From Catenovulum agarivorans DS-2 (GTDB taxonomy: Bacteria > Pseudomonadota > Gammaproteobacteria > Enterobacterales > Alteromonadaceae): 64,000 nucleotides of DNA. Position 1 is the first letter of the stretch. Each line of letters begins with the position of its first letter. Of the stretch, positions 27,781 through 38,795 are shown one piece after another. The notes beneath the pieces are model-generated. The model made no database searches. It saw only the letters and a program-made list of their open reading frames with translations, and was not told the DNA's origin. Location of the stretch: NCBI RefSeq assembly GCF_000568405.1, contig NZ_ARZY01000021.1, forward strand, positions 1 through 64,000, read 5' to 3'. The position numbers and the translations under genes are program-made.

Positions 27781-30700
27781 ATGCAATTTAAATTATCAAA
27801 AGTTGCTTGTTCGTTGATTTCAGCGGGTGCATTAAGCATGGTCGCAAATGCATACGCAGCAGAAGAAACGGAAGATACAGAGGTTATTCAGGTTCAAGGT
27901 ATTCGTGCTTCATTAACTAGCGCGCTTAATCAAAAACGCGATGCTAATAACTTAATTGAAGTTATTCAATCGGAAGACATTGGTAAATTGCCTGACCAAA
28001 ACTTAGCTGAAGTGTTAGAAAACGTAACAGGTATTCAAATTACCCGTACTGCAGGTGTAGGTACTGGCGTACAAATTCGTGGTAGTAATGCAAACATTGT
28101 TCAAGTCAATGGTATGCAAACTGTCGGTACTGGTGATGGCCGTACCGGTATGAAATTTGAAGATTTAGCTGCTGGCATTATTGCTGGTGTGGAAGTAATC
28201 AAAGCACCTACTGCGCAACAGATAGAAGGCTCTATTGGTGGTACTGTTAATTTAAAAACAATTCGACCGTTAGCTTTATCTGATACTTTAGCAACAGTAC
28301 GTGTTCAAGGTGAGGATAGCAGCCTTACAACTGATGGTATTATGCCTAGAATTTCTGGTGCATTCGGTGACAACTGGGAAAATAGTTCAGGTCGTTTCGG
28401 TTTTGTTGTAAGTGGTGCATTCTCTAAGCAAGAAGCTACTTCTTTCCGTCCTCGTGTAGACCGTGATGGTGGTTTGGTTGAAAACAAAAATGCTCAGGTC
28501 GCAAATGAATGGGACGATGATGATAATGCAATTGGTTGGGAAGATGCCTCAACAGTCCGTCCTGTTGCTCAAGATTTTGATTTTGTGGGCATTCAATTCC
28601 TAAACCAAGAAACTGAAAACTTCGAATATAACACTAAAAATCTTGCTAGTTCATTCGAGTATGCGCCAAACGATGATATGAGATTCTTCTTTGATGCAGT
28701 AGTTACCGATCAAGAAGTAAGACAAGAAAGTACTCGTGTTCAAGGTTCTGGCGTTAGTTCTGTATTAAATCAGAATTTACCAGAGCAATTTGAGACAGTT
28801 AATTTTGGCTCTTTAGGTGGCCAAGACCTAGGTAGCATTCAAGTCGCAACAAAAGGGACAATCCAACCGTTTTTATCAAAAGACGATGATGATCCAAACT
28901 TGCGTTTTAATAGTGACACTGGTGCTCGTGTAACCAAAACTAAATTATTTAGATTAGGTGGACAGTGGCAAGTTACTGATAACCTTAAAGTAAAAGCTGA
29001 GTTATCTAGTGCTAGCTCAGATACAGAAACACCAAAACTAGACACTCAGTTAAACTTTATCAACCCTAATCCTAATACACCGTTAGATGGGTTAGATGAC
29101 AACGGCGAGATTACCAGCAGTACCAGTAACGATAACGCTGTACCATTTGCGTACGACTTAAGAGGCGGTGCGCTTACTTTTGGTATTGATTTCGCTTCTC
29201 CATATGCACCAACTGTAGCTCAATTACTTGACCCTAATAACGTCGTACTTGATCAAGTTGATTTTAGTCATGGTAAGACAGAAAACAGCGATACCGCATT
29301 TAGAGTAGATGCAACTTACTACTTTGACGATGGTATTATATCTTCAATTGACGCAGGCTTTAGAATTAATCAAGCAAGCCATGAATCACTTTCTGTTTCT
29401 GATAGAGTGGGCGGCTTCAGTAAAATGATTGATAGCCCAAGCGGTAGTTTATTTAAAGATATTTTAGTTGAAGGACCTGATAACTTTGGTGATGCTGATG
29501 GCCGTGAGCTGGCTCTTAGAAACTATGTAATAGTTGATCCAGAGCTTGCATTTTCTAACCCAACAAAAGTAATGGATACTCTGTATGGTGCGTTGGAAAC
29601 CCACCGTGCAAATATGGAAAGCAAAGGCTTTACGTTTAGTAATGAAATTGATTATCTTAATACCGATCCACAATCTACCGCTGGTTTTAAAGTAGAAGAA
29701 GATACTACGGCTGTCTATGCACAAGCTAATTTTTCTTACGAAATGTTACGTGGTAACTTTGGTGTTCGATATATCGAGAGTGAAGTAAACTCTATTGGTA
29801 ATACGGAAATTAATGGCGAAGTTAAGCAAATTACTTATAGTGATGATTATAACTATACGCTACCTCGATTAAATCTAATTGCTGAAGTTACCGACGATTT
29901 AATTGTTCGTGCAGCATGGGGTAAAGACATTACACGTCCTGAATTCGGTAACATGAATACCTCAGTTACTTTTGGTACTAACGAAAATGCGTCTGTAGAA
30001 ATTGGTAATCCTGGCTTGCTTCCAATGGAAGTTACTAGCTATGACATTTCTGCTGAATGGTACTTTGCAGAAGCTGCTGTATTAAGTGTAGGGTACTTCG
30101 AAAAGGATATGTCAAACTTATTCGTGACAGGTACTGAAAGTGCAGCAACATTCCCAAGACCGGATGGTGGGAAATGGCGAGAAACCGATCCAAATTGTCC
30201 TGGTGGTGGTGTATACAACCCAGCAGTACAACCTGGAATCTTAGGTGATCCATCTAAAGAAGGTATGTGTGTTGATATTGAAACTTCTCTAAATGATCCA
30301 GCGACTGTAACTCAGTCAGGTATCGAGATGGCTTTCCAATATGATTTATCGCAATTCGAAGGTGAATTAGGTTGGGCCTCTGGTTTTGGTATTCAAGCTA
30401 ACTACACAATTCAAGAGTATAAAGGTGGTTCTGTAGAAAACGAATCTGCGACTCGAGGTACAGATATCTTTAACGCTATTCAAGGTGTGTATGACCAAAG
30501 ACAATTCACCAAAGTTAAAGCGGTACAAGGTTTGCTAGATTTCTCAGAAAATGCATATAACATTACTGCATATTATGAGAAACATGGTTTATCAGCTCGC
30601 GTTCGCTATACATGGCGTGAAGCATTTCGTACCGACGACACAGCAGCAGGCGCGTCGCGTAACTCAACTTTAGGTTTCCCTGTATACACACATGACCGCG

Positions 30701-30876
30701 GTCAGGTGAATGCAAGTGTATCTTACGATGTTAACGACAACTTAAACTTAGGTATAGAAGCGGTTAACTTAACTAAGTCTGAAATTCAGCAGTCTTGTGT
30801 AAACGAAGGTGCATTATTGTGTTTCCAAGGTTTAGCGGACCGTCGTATTACTGCGGGTGTTACTTATAAGTTTTAA
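27781..30876 (+). CDS. TonB-dependent receptor, Xanthomonas/Caulobacter type
   Basis: A 1031-residue outer-membrane receptor. The signal peptide ends near ANAYA (residue 26). The TonB-box region EVIQVQGIRASL (about 34-45) and the plug start SEDIGKLPDQNLAEVLENVTGI are typical of the TonB-Xanth-Caul family, many members of which import algal or plant oligosaccharides. The beta-barrel follows and ends in an aromatic C-terminal residue (RITAGVTYKF). The 283-bp upstream gap has AAGGGG before the ATG. Position next to a two-component system and carbohydrate-like proteins suggests sugar uptake, but the ligand is unknown. Confidence 0.92.
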   Translation: MQFKLSKVACSLISAGALSMVANAYAAEETEDTEVIQVQGIRASLTSALNQKRDANNLIEVIQSEDIGKLPDQNLAEVLENVTGIQITRTAGVGTGVQIRGSNANIVQVNGMQTVGTGDGRTGMKFEDLAAGIIAGVEVIKAPTAQQIEGSIGGTVNLKTIRPLALSDTLATVRVQGEDSSLTTDGIMPRISGAFGDNWENSSGRFGFVVSGAFSKQEATSFRPRVDRDGGLVENKNAQVANEWDDDDNAIGWEDASTVRPVAQDFDFVGIQFLNQETENFEYNTKNLASSFEYAPNDDMRFFFDAVVTDQEVRQESTRVQGSGVSSVLNQNLPEQFETVNFGSLGGQDLGSIQVATKGTIQPFLSKDDDDPNLRFNSDTGARVTKTKLFRLGGQWQVTDNLKVKAELSSASSDTETPKLDTQLNFINPNPNTPLDGLDDNGEITSSTSNDNAVPFAYDLRGGALTFGIDFASPYAPTVAQLLDPNNVVLDQVDFSHGKTENSDTAFRVDATYYFDDGIISSIDAGFRINQASHESLSVSDRVGGFSKMIDSPSGSLFKDILVEGPDNFGDADGRELALRNYVIVDPELAFSNPTKVMDTLYGALETHRANMESKGFTFSNEIDYLNTDPQSTAGFKVEEDTTAVYAQANFSYEMLRGNFGVRYIESEVNSIGNTEINGEVKQITYSDDYNYTLPRLNLIAEVTDDLIVRAAWGKDITRPEFGNMNTSVTFGTNENASVEIGNPGLLPMEVTSYDISAEWYFAEAAVLSVGYFEKDMSNLFVTGTESAATFPRPDGGKWRETDPNCPGGGVYNPAVQPGILGDPSKEGMCVDIETSLNDPATVTQSGIEMAFQYDLSQFEGELGWASGFGIQANYTIQEYKGGSVENESATRGTDIFNAIQGVYDQRQFTKVKAVQGLLDFSENAYNITAYYEKHGLSARVRYTWREAFRTDDTAAGASRNSTLGFPVYTHDRGQVNASVSYDVNDNLNLGIEAVNLTKSEIQQSCVNEGALLCFQGLADRRITAGVTYKF

Positions 30877-30907
30877 TCCCAGTTAAATCTTATTTGTTTG
30901 CTTATTA

Positions 30908-30938
30908 AAAGCGGGTTGTTTTGGCAATCCGCTTTTTT
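30908..30938 (+). terminator. Rho-independent terminator of the TonB receptor
   Basis: An 11-bp stem with one G-T pair (30908-30918 with 30925-30935), a 6-nt loop and a T-run (TTTTTT from 30933). A standard strong terminator 32 bp after the stop. Confidence 0.85.
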
Positions 30939-31007
30939 CGTTTAAACATAATGGACATAATATAATTATAAGCAATATGTTGGTTTACTTGTTACTTGTC
31001 ACAAATG

Positions 31008-31039
31008 AAAAAAGCCTCAGGTTTTCACCGGAGGCTTTT
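31008..31039 (-). terminator. Terminator of the his operon
   Basis: A 9-bp stem (31010-31018 with 31031-31039, AAAAGCCTC / GAGGCTTTT) followed on the minus strand by T6. It lies about 60 bp past the hisI stop and can work in both directions. Confidence 0.8.
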
Positions 31040-31099
31040 GTTTAAATAAAACTATTAATCTCTATTTATGTTTATTGAAGCAAACTAGTTAAATACTAA

Positions 31100-31713
31100 T
31101 TATTTATGACGCTCTTTTAGTTTATTAATAACGTCATTCATTTCTAAATCCATTGACTGTAATAACACAGTTAAGTGGTATAACAAATCAGCTGATTCGC
31201 AAATTAATTCTTCTTTATCACCAGCGGTTGCAGCCAACGCACATTCAACACCTTCTTCACCTACTTTTTGTGCAATGCGTTTTACGCCTTTTGCGTATAA
31301 GCGAGCTGTGTAGCTTGATTCTGGTTCTGCACCTTTGCGGCTCGCAATGACTTGTTCTAAATCAGATAAGAATGCAAGTTGTGGTTGACCTTCTTCATCC
31401 CAACAGGTTTCGTTACCTAAATGACAGGTTGGGCCATTTGGTTTAGCCAAGGCGATTAAGCTGTCGCTGTCACAATCAGTTGATAACTCAACTAGATCTA
31501 ATGTGTGGTTAGATGTTTCACCTTTAGTCCATAAACGTTGTTTACTACGACTGAAAAAGGTAACAAAGCCAGTTTCAAAGGTTTTTATTAATGCTGCTTG
31601 ATTTACAAAACCTTGCATTAATATTTTTCCTGAGTAGGCATTTTGTACAATTAACGGCAATAAACCGCTTTCTGCTTTATCCCAAGCAAGTTGGTCAATG
31701 GTTTCGGCCGTAA

Positions 31714-31720
<7 letters not shown>
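31100..31720 (-). CDS. hisI: Bifunctional PRA-CH/PRA-PH protein HisIE
   Basis: A 206-residue fusion catalysing steps 2 and 3 of histidine synthesis: PRPP-adduct pyrophosphohydrolysis and phosphoribosyl-AMP cyclohydrolysis. The HisI part (1-110) carries the metal site CDSDSL...CHLGNETCW. The HisE part (about 115-206) carries EGVECALA and ESADLLYHL with its acidic metal-binding residues. The start is a TTG at 31720, inside the hisF end, with GGAG at a suitable distance; the two genes overlap by 7 bp. It is the last gene of the operon. Confidence 0.96.
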
Positions 31721-33798
<2,078 letters not shown>

Positions 33799-33799
<1 letters not shown>

Positions 33800-34869
33800 T
33801 ACAATACACCTTTGCTACTTGGCAGCTCTGTGCCTTCAATACGAATGGCTTGACGAAGTGCACGTCCAAATACTTTAAATAAGCTTTCAACCTTATGATG
33901 ATCATTGTCGCCATCAGTTGAAAGGTGCAAGGTAATGCCCATGCTATCGGCTAATGAACGGAAGAAATGTGGAACCATTTCTGTACCTAATTCGCCAACT
34001 TTTGCGTGGGTGAATTCTGCATCAAATTTACAGAAAGGGCGGCCAGAAATATCTAACACACATTGAGCTAAACATTCATCCATTGGCAAACTAAAGCCAA
34101 AACGACCAATACCACGTTTTGTACCTAATGCTTCTTTTAGCGCCAAACCAAGTGCAAGCGCAGTGTCTTCAACAGAGTGATGGTCGTCTATATGTAAATC
34201 ACCATTCACAGCAATATTCATGTAAAAACCGCCATGTGTTGAGATTTGGTCCAACATGTGGTCAAAAAAACCAACACCAGTTTGAATGTCTGCTTTTTGC
34301 TGTTTGTCTAAATTCACACTAACTTTAATTTGCGTTTCACTGGTATTTCGTTCAATTGTTGCTGTACGGGCTTTTACCGTTAACGCTTCAACAATATGAT
34401 CCCAGTCGATACTAGGTTGGCCATATTGGAAGCCTCTAATACCCATGTTGGCCGCAAGCTGCATATCAGTTTCACGATCACCAATTACATAAGAGTCAGT
34501 AAAGTCTACTTTGCCTTGTTGTAAATACTCAGCAACTAAACCTAATTTAGGTTTACGGCAGCTGCAGTTGTCATCCGGAAAATGAGGACAAATTAAGATA
34601 TCGTCAAACTTGATGCCTTGTGAAGTAAACACCTGCATCATCTTTTCATGCGGTGCATCAAAATCTGCTTGCGGGAAGCTAGCGGTTCCTAAACCGTCTT
34701 GATTCGTTACCATGACTAATCGATAACCATGGGCTTGCAATGTTAATAAAGCAGGGACGACATTTTTTTCAAAAACAAGTTTTTCCAATGAGTCCAATTG
34801 ATAATCTACTGGTGGTTCAGTGACTAATGTACCGTCACGGTCGATAAATAAAATACGTTGTTTGCTCAT
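33799..34869 (-). CDS. hisB: Bifunctional histidinol-phosphatase/IGP dehydratase HisB
   Basis: A 356-residue fusion for steps 6 and 8. The HAD phosphatase part (about 1-165) starts FIDRDGTLV and has the zinc loop [15 protein letters not shown] (about 94-108). The dehydratase part (about 170-356) has the Mn-binding [12 protein letters not shown] and HHKVESLFK motifs. The fusion is of the enterobacterial kind, as is the gene order. Four bp separate it from hisC. Confidence 0.97.
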
Positions 34870-34872
34870 TGT

Positions 34873-35934
34873 TTAACCTTTAAATTCATCCATAACAGCT
34901 AATAGAGCGTCGGTTTCTTCTTTAGAACCCACTGAAATACGTAAGCTGTTATCTAATAAAACTTGACTAGAATAATCGCGAATTAAAATGCCTGCTTGCA
35001 CTAGAGTATCAAATAATGCTTTTTTCTGCTCGCTGCGGAACATAATAAAATTAGAATGGCTTTCAATTTGTTCGTACACATAATCATAACGCGCGAGCGC
35101 ATCGACTATACGTTGCTTTTGTTCTAGCACTTGTGCTTTTTGTTGTTGCATAAGAGCAAGACCAGATTCCGACAGCGCTTGTGTTGCAATTTGTGCAACA
35201 GGCCAGCTAACAGGATAGGGTGGAATTACTTTGCTCATAGCTTGTATGATATTTTCATTTGCTAAAGTGTACCCACAACGCAAACCTGCTAACCCAAATG
35301 CTTTAGACATGGTGCGCAAAACTGCTAAGTTGTCGTATTTTTCTATCCAGCTAGCAACAGAAGTATCCATTGCGTACTCAATGTAAGCTTCGTCTACTGC
35401 GACAATCGCTTGGTCTTTAAAGATTTCTAATACTTGCTCAATTTGTTGGTGCGAAACTAAAGTACCAGTTGGATTATTTGGCGAGCAAATAAATACCACT
35501 TTCACATTGTCTTTTGCCGCTTGAATGGCGTCAATATCTAACGAAAAGTCGGCTTTAGTCGGCACTTTTTTGCAGTCAATATTGCAGGTTTGTGCACTGA
35601 TTGCATACATGCCATAGGTTGGTGGGCAAATTAGAATCTGTTCGTCATCTTCGCAAAAAGTACGGATTAGCAATTCGATAGCTTCGTCTGCACCGCGGCC
35701 TGCCAATACTTGGCTTGGTTTTACCCCAGCATATGCAGCATAGCTTTGAATAAGCCCTTTAGGCTGAAAGTCTGGATATCTATTTAATACAGAACAGTCT
35801 AATTCGTACTCATTTGCGTACGGAGATTCGTTGGCATTTAACCATATATTACCACCAGTCATACTGCGGCGTGCTGACGCGTATGGCACTAGCTGTTGAA
35901 TATTTTCTCTTGTAAGTTTGTCCGCTAAGCTCAT
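34873..35934 (-). CDS. hisC: Histidinol-phosphate aminotransferase HisC
   Basis: A 353-residue fold-type I PLP enzyme for step 7. SPNNPTGTL (about 153-161) and the Schiff-base lysine in RTMSKAFGLAGLRCG (about 212) are present, together with the phosphate-binding arginine. Length is normal. It lies 40 bp downstream of hisD. Confidence 0.96.
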   Translation of the reverse strand: MSLADKLTRENIQQLVPYASARRSMTGGNIWLNANESPYANEYELDCSVLNRYPDFQPKGLIQSYAAYAGVKPSQVLAGRGADEAIELLIRTFCEDDEQILICPPTYGMYAISAQTCNIDCKKVPTKADFSLDIDAIQAAKDNVKVVFICSPNNPTGTLVSHQQIEQVLEIFKDQAIVAVDEAYIEYAMDTSVASWIEKYDNLAVLRTMSKAFGLAGLRCGYTLANENIIQAMSKVIPPYPVSWPVAQIATQALSESGLALMQQQKAQVLEQKQRIVDALARYDYVYEQIESHSNFIMFRSEQKKALFDTLVQAGILIRDYSSQVLLDNSLRISVGSKEETDALLAVMDEFKG

Positions 35935-35974
35935 TTATTTATTCACTTATCAATTAATTTTGTACTGTTGGCCG

Positions 35975-37276
35975 TTATTGTTTTAGTGCGTCAAGTCGAA
36001 CGGCTACCGCATTTTTATGCGCATCTAAGCTTTCTGCTTCGGCTAATGCCATAATGGCAGGGCCAATTGCTTGAATGCCTTGTGCGGTTAATTCTTGCAC
36101 AGTGTAGCGTTTACCAAAGTCTGCCAAACTTAAACTGCTGTAGGTTTTGGTATAACCATACGTTGGTAATACGTGATTTGTACCACTGGCGTAGTCGCCT
36201 GCTGATTCTGGTGAATATGCACCAAGGAATATTGACCCTGCGTTTTCTAATTTTGGCAAAATGCCACGTGGGTCTTTGGTTTGAACAATTAAATGCTCAG
36301 GTGCGTATTCATTACTTACTTGAATAGATTGCTCAAGCGAATCTGTCACTATAGTGCGGCTGTGTGATAACGCAGCTGCGGCAATATCTTCACGTGGCAA
36401 TACTGCAAGTTGTTTAAACACCGCTTTTTCACAAGCTTTTGCCATGTTTTCACAATTGGTCAATAAAATTACTTGTGAGTCTTTACCATGCTCAGCTTGA
36501 GACAACAAATCAGCTGCAACAAATTCTGGGTTGGCGCTACTATCTGCGATCACTAATACTTCGCTTGGGCCTGCGGGCATGTCAATTGCGGCACCTAAAT
36601 GGTCTTGGCTAACTTGCTGTTTCGCTTCAGTGACAAAACTATTGCCAGGGCCAAATATTTTATTCACTTTTTTGATGCTTTCAGTGCCGTAGGCGAGTGC
36701 AGCGATTGCTTGGGCGCCACCTGCTAAATATAACTCATCAACTCCACATATTTTTGCAGCGTAGCGTATTTCAGCTTTTACCGTACCGTCTTTTCCCGGA
36801 GGCGTAGCCAATACTAAACGCTTACAACCAGCTATACGAGCAGGTGTTGCCAACATTAAAACCGTTGAAGGCAAGGGCGCAGTGCCACCAGGAATATATA
36901 GCCCAACAGCTTCGATTGGTTGAGTATGCAATTCACATACAACGCCTGGGGTTGTTTCAACTGTGATAACTTCCGCTTTCTGCGCAACGTGAAACTTATG
37001 TATTTGCTGATGTGCCAGCTCAATCGCACTTTTGACTTCTGCGGATAGTTCGTTTTCAGATGCGTCGATATCGGCTTGTGATACGCGCAATGAATCTAGC
37101 TTTAAGCCGTCAAATTTTTCGGTTAAGTCAAATAAAGCTTTGTCACCATGTTCACGAACCTGAGCAATGATGTCTTGTACAAGCGTTTTTAGTTTTGCGC
37201 TGTCACCCAATGCAGGGCGAGCTAATACTTGTTGTTGCTCTTGTTGGCTTAATTCGTTCCAAACTAAGGTTTTCAT
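35975..37276 (-). CDS. hisD: Histidinol dehydrogenase HisD
   Basis: A 433-residue zinc enzyme that oxidises histidinol to histidine in the last two steps. [28 protein letters not shown] and [10 protein letters not shown] are typical, and the zinc-site QAEHGKDSQ and the late NHVLPTYG histidine are present. It follows hisG by 28 bp. Confidence 0.97.
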   Translation of the reverse strand: MKTLVWNELSQQEQQQVLARPALGDSAKLKTLVQDIIAQVREHGDKALFDLTEKFDGLKLDSLRVSQADIDASENELSAEVKSAIELAHQQIHKFHVAQKAEVITVETTPGVVCELHTQPIEAVGLYIPGGTAPLPSTVLMLATPARIAGCKRLVLATPPGKDGTVKAEIRYAAKICGVDELYLAGGAQAIAALAYGTESIKKVNKIFGPGNSFVTEAKQQVSQDHLGAAIDMPAGPSEVLVIADSSANPEFVAADLLSQAEHGKDSQVILLTNCENMAKACEKAVFKQLAVLPREDIAAAALSHSRTIVTDSLEQSIQVSNEYAPEHLIVQTKDPRGILPKLENAGSIFLGAYSPESAGDYASGTNHVLPTYGYTKTYSSLSLADFGKRYTVQELTAQGIQAIGPAIMALAEAESLDAHKNAVAVRLDALKQ

Positions 37277-37304
37277 GCTTTAACTCCGAAAATATAGCCG
37301 AGTT

Positions 37305-38492
37305 TTATATGCGGCCATTTAATACTTGATTATATACTTCTTGCAATTCTGCTAACGAATTATCGACAAACCTAAATGCGTCATCGCGTTTGTAGCTGTC
37401 GGATGGCGTCCAATATCGAGTTTTTAAACTATATGGACGCAAACCGCGTAATGCATCTTGTTGACTACAAAAGATATCTAGAATGTCTGGTTTATTGATC
37501 CAATTATCACCAAGGTTTTCTTGCAGTGCGTGATACCAATAAGCAAATTGGACTAGTCGCTCCTGCTCAAAATAGCCGACTGGGGTTAACTCATCGAGTA
37601 ACTGAATTAAGCCTTCATCACTTTTCTTATTATATTTGTAGTAGTCAACAACATATAAACTTTCAGATAAGAATAGTGGTGCACCTAATAAAACTAGGTT
37701 TTTGCGGCGTAGCGTCGAACCCGTTTGCACTATTTCTAAACCGACATCACCAGTATTACTGTCGTTAACGGCATCTTCTACATCATGCACTGGCTCTATA
37801 TTCAGCTTTGGGTACGATTTATGTACTTTTTCAGCATACCGACCTTTTACAAACACACGGTTTTTGTGGTGTTCTAAGTGTTGTAAGTAGTCTTTTGGAT
37901 AACCAGTTCCGACATCGTCTTTTGGTCGTTGTTTAGCAATTAAGAAAAAGCCGACCATATCTTGCACGTCACGTGAAACAACATCGTTGTAGCGGGTTAA
38001 CATTGCAGAGCCGGCAATTCTAACCTTGTGCTCTTTTTTGAGGTTGTAATTGTACATCCCCCATTTGGTCGCTGATGCATTCAGTGAATTGTGCGTAACT
38101 GCGAGTAATTCATCTAAACCTGCCACGGCAATATCTGCTTCACCTAAACCAACCAAAGAAGAACAATTGTGTGGTTCGTCGCCTTCAACCCGTACCTTAA
38201 GGTCGTTTACTTGAATATCTGCACCTAAAAAGCCAACACGGTAAGGTCTTTCTTCACGCTTGCGGTCGATAAACAAGCCTAAATGATTGGCTATTTGTTG
38301 GCCTTGCAACTCATCTAAATAAGTTTTTGCTTGTGCGTAGTCAGGACTTTTACGCTTTTTGCCACCTTTAACTGCGCTAATTAATTCGTTTGGGGCGGTT
38401 AAACCTGTCGCTTGGTTGCCGATTTTTTTTATAAAATTTTCAAAAGTACGACCACTTCTTGGTATAGCCATAACAGCGTCGTAAATTGACAT
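37305..38492 (-). CDS. hisG: Highly divergent HisG-type ATP phosphoribosyltransferase
   Basis: A 395-residue protein in the hisG position. The short N-terminus aligns with HisG (IPRSGRTFENFIKKIG, residues 10-25, like the PKGRL region). A GEADIAVAGLDELL strand-helix (117-130) and the PRPP loop GLEIVQTGSTLRRKNL (251-266) are recognisable. Everything else is unusual: a basic insertion near 40-60, a long middle, and a C-terminal 100 residues (about 291-395) that does not look like the ACT-like regulatory domain of long HisG. HisG is normally about 210 (short, with HisZ) or 300 residues. The likely role is condensation of ATP with PRPP, step 1. Activity and feedback control by histidine are uncertain. 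Confidence 0.8.
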   Translation of the reverse strand: MSIYDAVMAIPRSGRTFENFIKKIGNQATGLTAPNELISAVKGGKKRKSPDYAQAKTYLDELQGQQIANHLGLFIDRKREERPYRVGFLGADIQVNDLKVRVEGDEPHNCSSLVGLGEADIAVAGLDELLAVTHNSLNASATKWGMYNYNLKKEHKVRIAGSAMLTRYNDVVSRDVQDMVGFFLIAKQRPKDDVGTGYPKDYLQHLEHHKNRVFVKGRYAEKVHKSYPKLNIEPVHDVEDAVNDSNTGDVGLEIVQTGSTLRRKNLVLLGAPLFLSESLYVVDYYKYNKKSDEGLIQLLDELTPVGYFEQERLVQFAYWYHALQENLGDNWINKPDILDIFCSQQDALRGLRPYSLKTRYWTPSDSYKRDDAFRFVDNSLAELQEVYNQVLNGRI

Positions 38493-38599
38493 CTGCGCGT
38501 ATCCTTTTGGGTAAATTTAATTAATGTGCTACTGCTTTATTGTATAGCGCTCAATTCGGGGCGGCTAATTATAAGGTATTTTTGCGGCCTTATAAAAGC

Positions 38600-38628
38600 A
38601 AAAACCCCCGAAAGACTCCTTTCGGGGG
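38600..38628 (-). terminator. his attenuator terminator
   Basis: On the minus strand CCCCCGAAAG, loop GAGT, CTTTCGGGGG form a perfect 10-bp stem followed by T5, 108 nt before the hisG start. It is too far upstream to end the preceding kinase gene alone and competes with an antiterminator pairing (38643-38650 with 38618-38625). Confidence 0.85.
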
Positions 38629-38682
38629 TAATATTTTCCAATCCGAAAGGCAAATCTTAGCCTTCGGGTACACCAAAGGCTA
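38605..38682 (-). promoter_or_regulatory. his leader attenuator, five alternating RNA segments
   Basis: Read on the minus strand, five short segments can pair in two exclusive ways. Segment 1 (38681-38673, AGCCTTTGG) pairs with 2 (38668-38659); 2 pairs with 3 (38651-38643, GCCTTTCGG); 3 pairs with 4 (8 bp, 38625-38618); 4 pairs with 5 to make the terminator. The leader-peptide stop codon overlaps segment 1. A ribosome finishing the leader would mask 1, allow 2:3 and so 4:5 (termination). A ribosome stalled at the first two His codons leaves 1:2 and 3:4 (antitermination). Pairings are seen; the mechanism is inference from the his/trp model. Confidence 0.75.
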
Positions 38683-38727
38683 ACTCAAATCATGAAGTCC
38701 ATGTAAACAATGGTTAAAAAATAACAT
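38680..38727 (-). CDS. hisL: his operon leader peptide, three His in 15 residues
   Basis: A 15-codon frame, MLFFNHCLHGLHDLS, with His codons (all CAT) at positions 6, 9 and 12. AAGG at 38733-38736 lies five nt before the ATG. The stop TAG overlaps the first segment of the attenuator. Its place between the kinase gene and hisG, the His content and the structure downstream make it a convincing his leader, although the His codons are spaced by two codons rather than in a run as in E. coli. Confidence 0.78.
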   Translation of the reverse strand: MLFFNHCLHGLHDLS

Positions 38728-38741
38728 ACTCGCCTTGGTGT

Positions 38742-38770
38742 ATATAAATCGATAATTGCGATTAAAGTAA
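38742..38770 (-). promoter_or_regulatory. Candidate his promoter
   Basis: On the minus strand TTACTT (38770-38765), a 17-bp spacer and TTATAT (38747-38742) resemble a sigma-70 promoter. Transcription would start near 38735, very close to the leader ribosome-binding site, so a start further upstream is also possible. Confidence 0.35.
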
Positions 38771-38795
38771 CTGATTCATTTATTTAAATCAAGCA

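Noticed and set aside
31008-31039. A small RNA between the TonB receptor and hisI
   Set aside because: The hairpins are explained as terminators of the two converging transcripts; no separate promoter is apparent.
38690-38713. A shorter leader frame ATG GAC TTC ATG ATT TGA upstream of hisG
   Set aside because: It has no His codons. The overlapping frame at 38727-38680 has three and a better ribosome-binding site.
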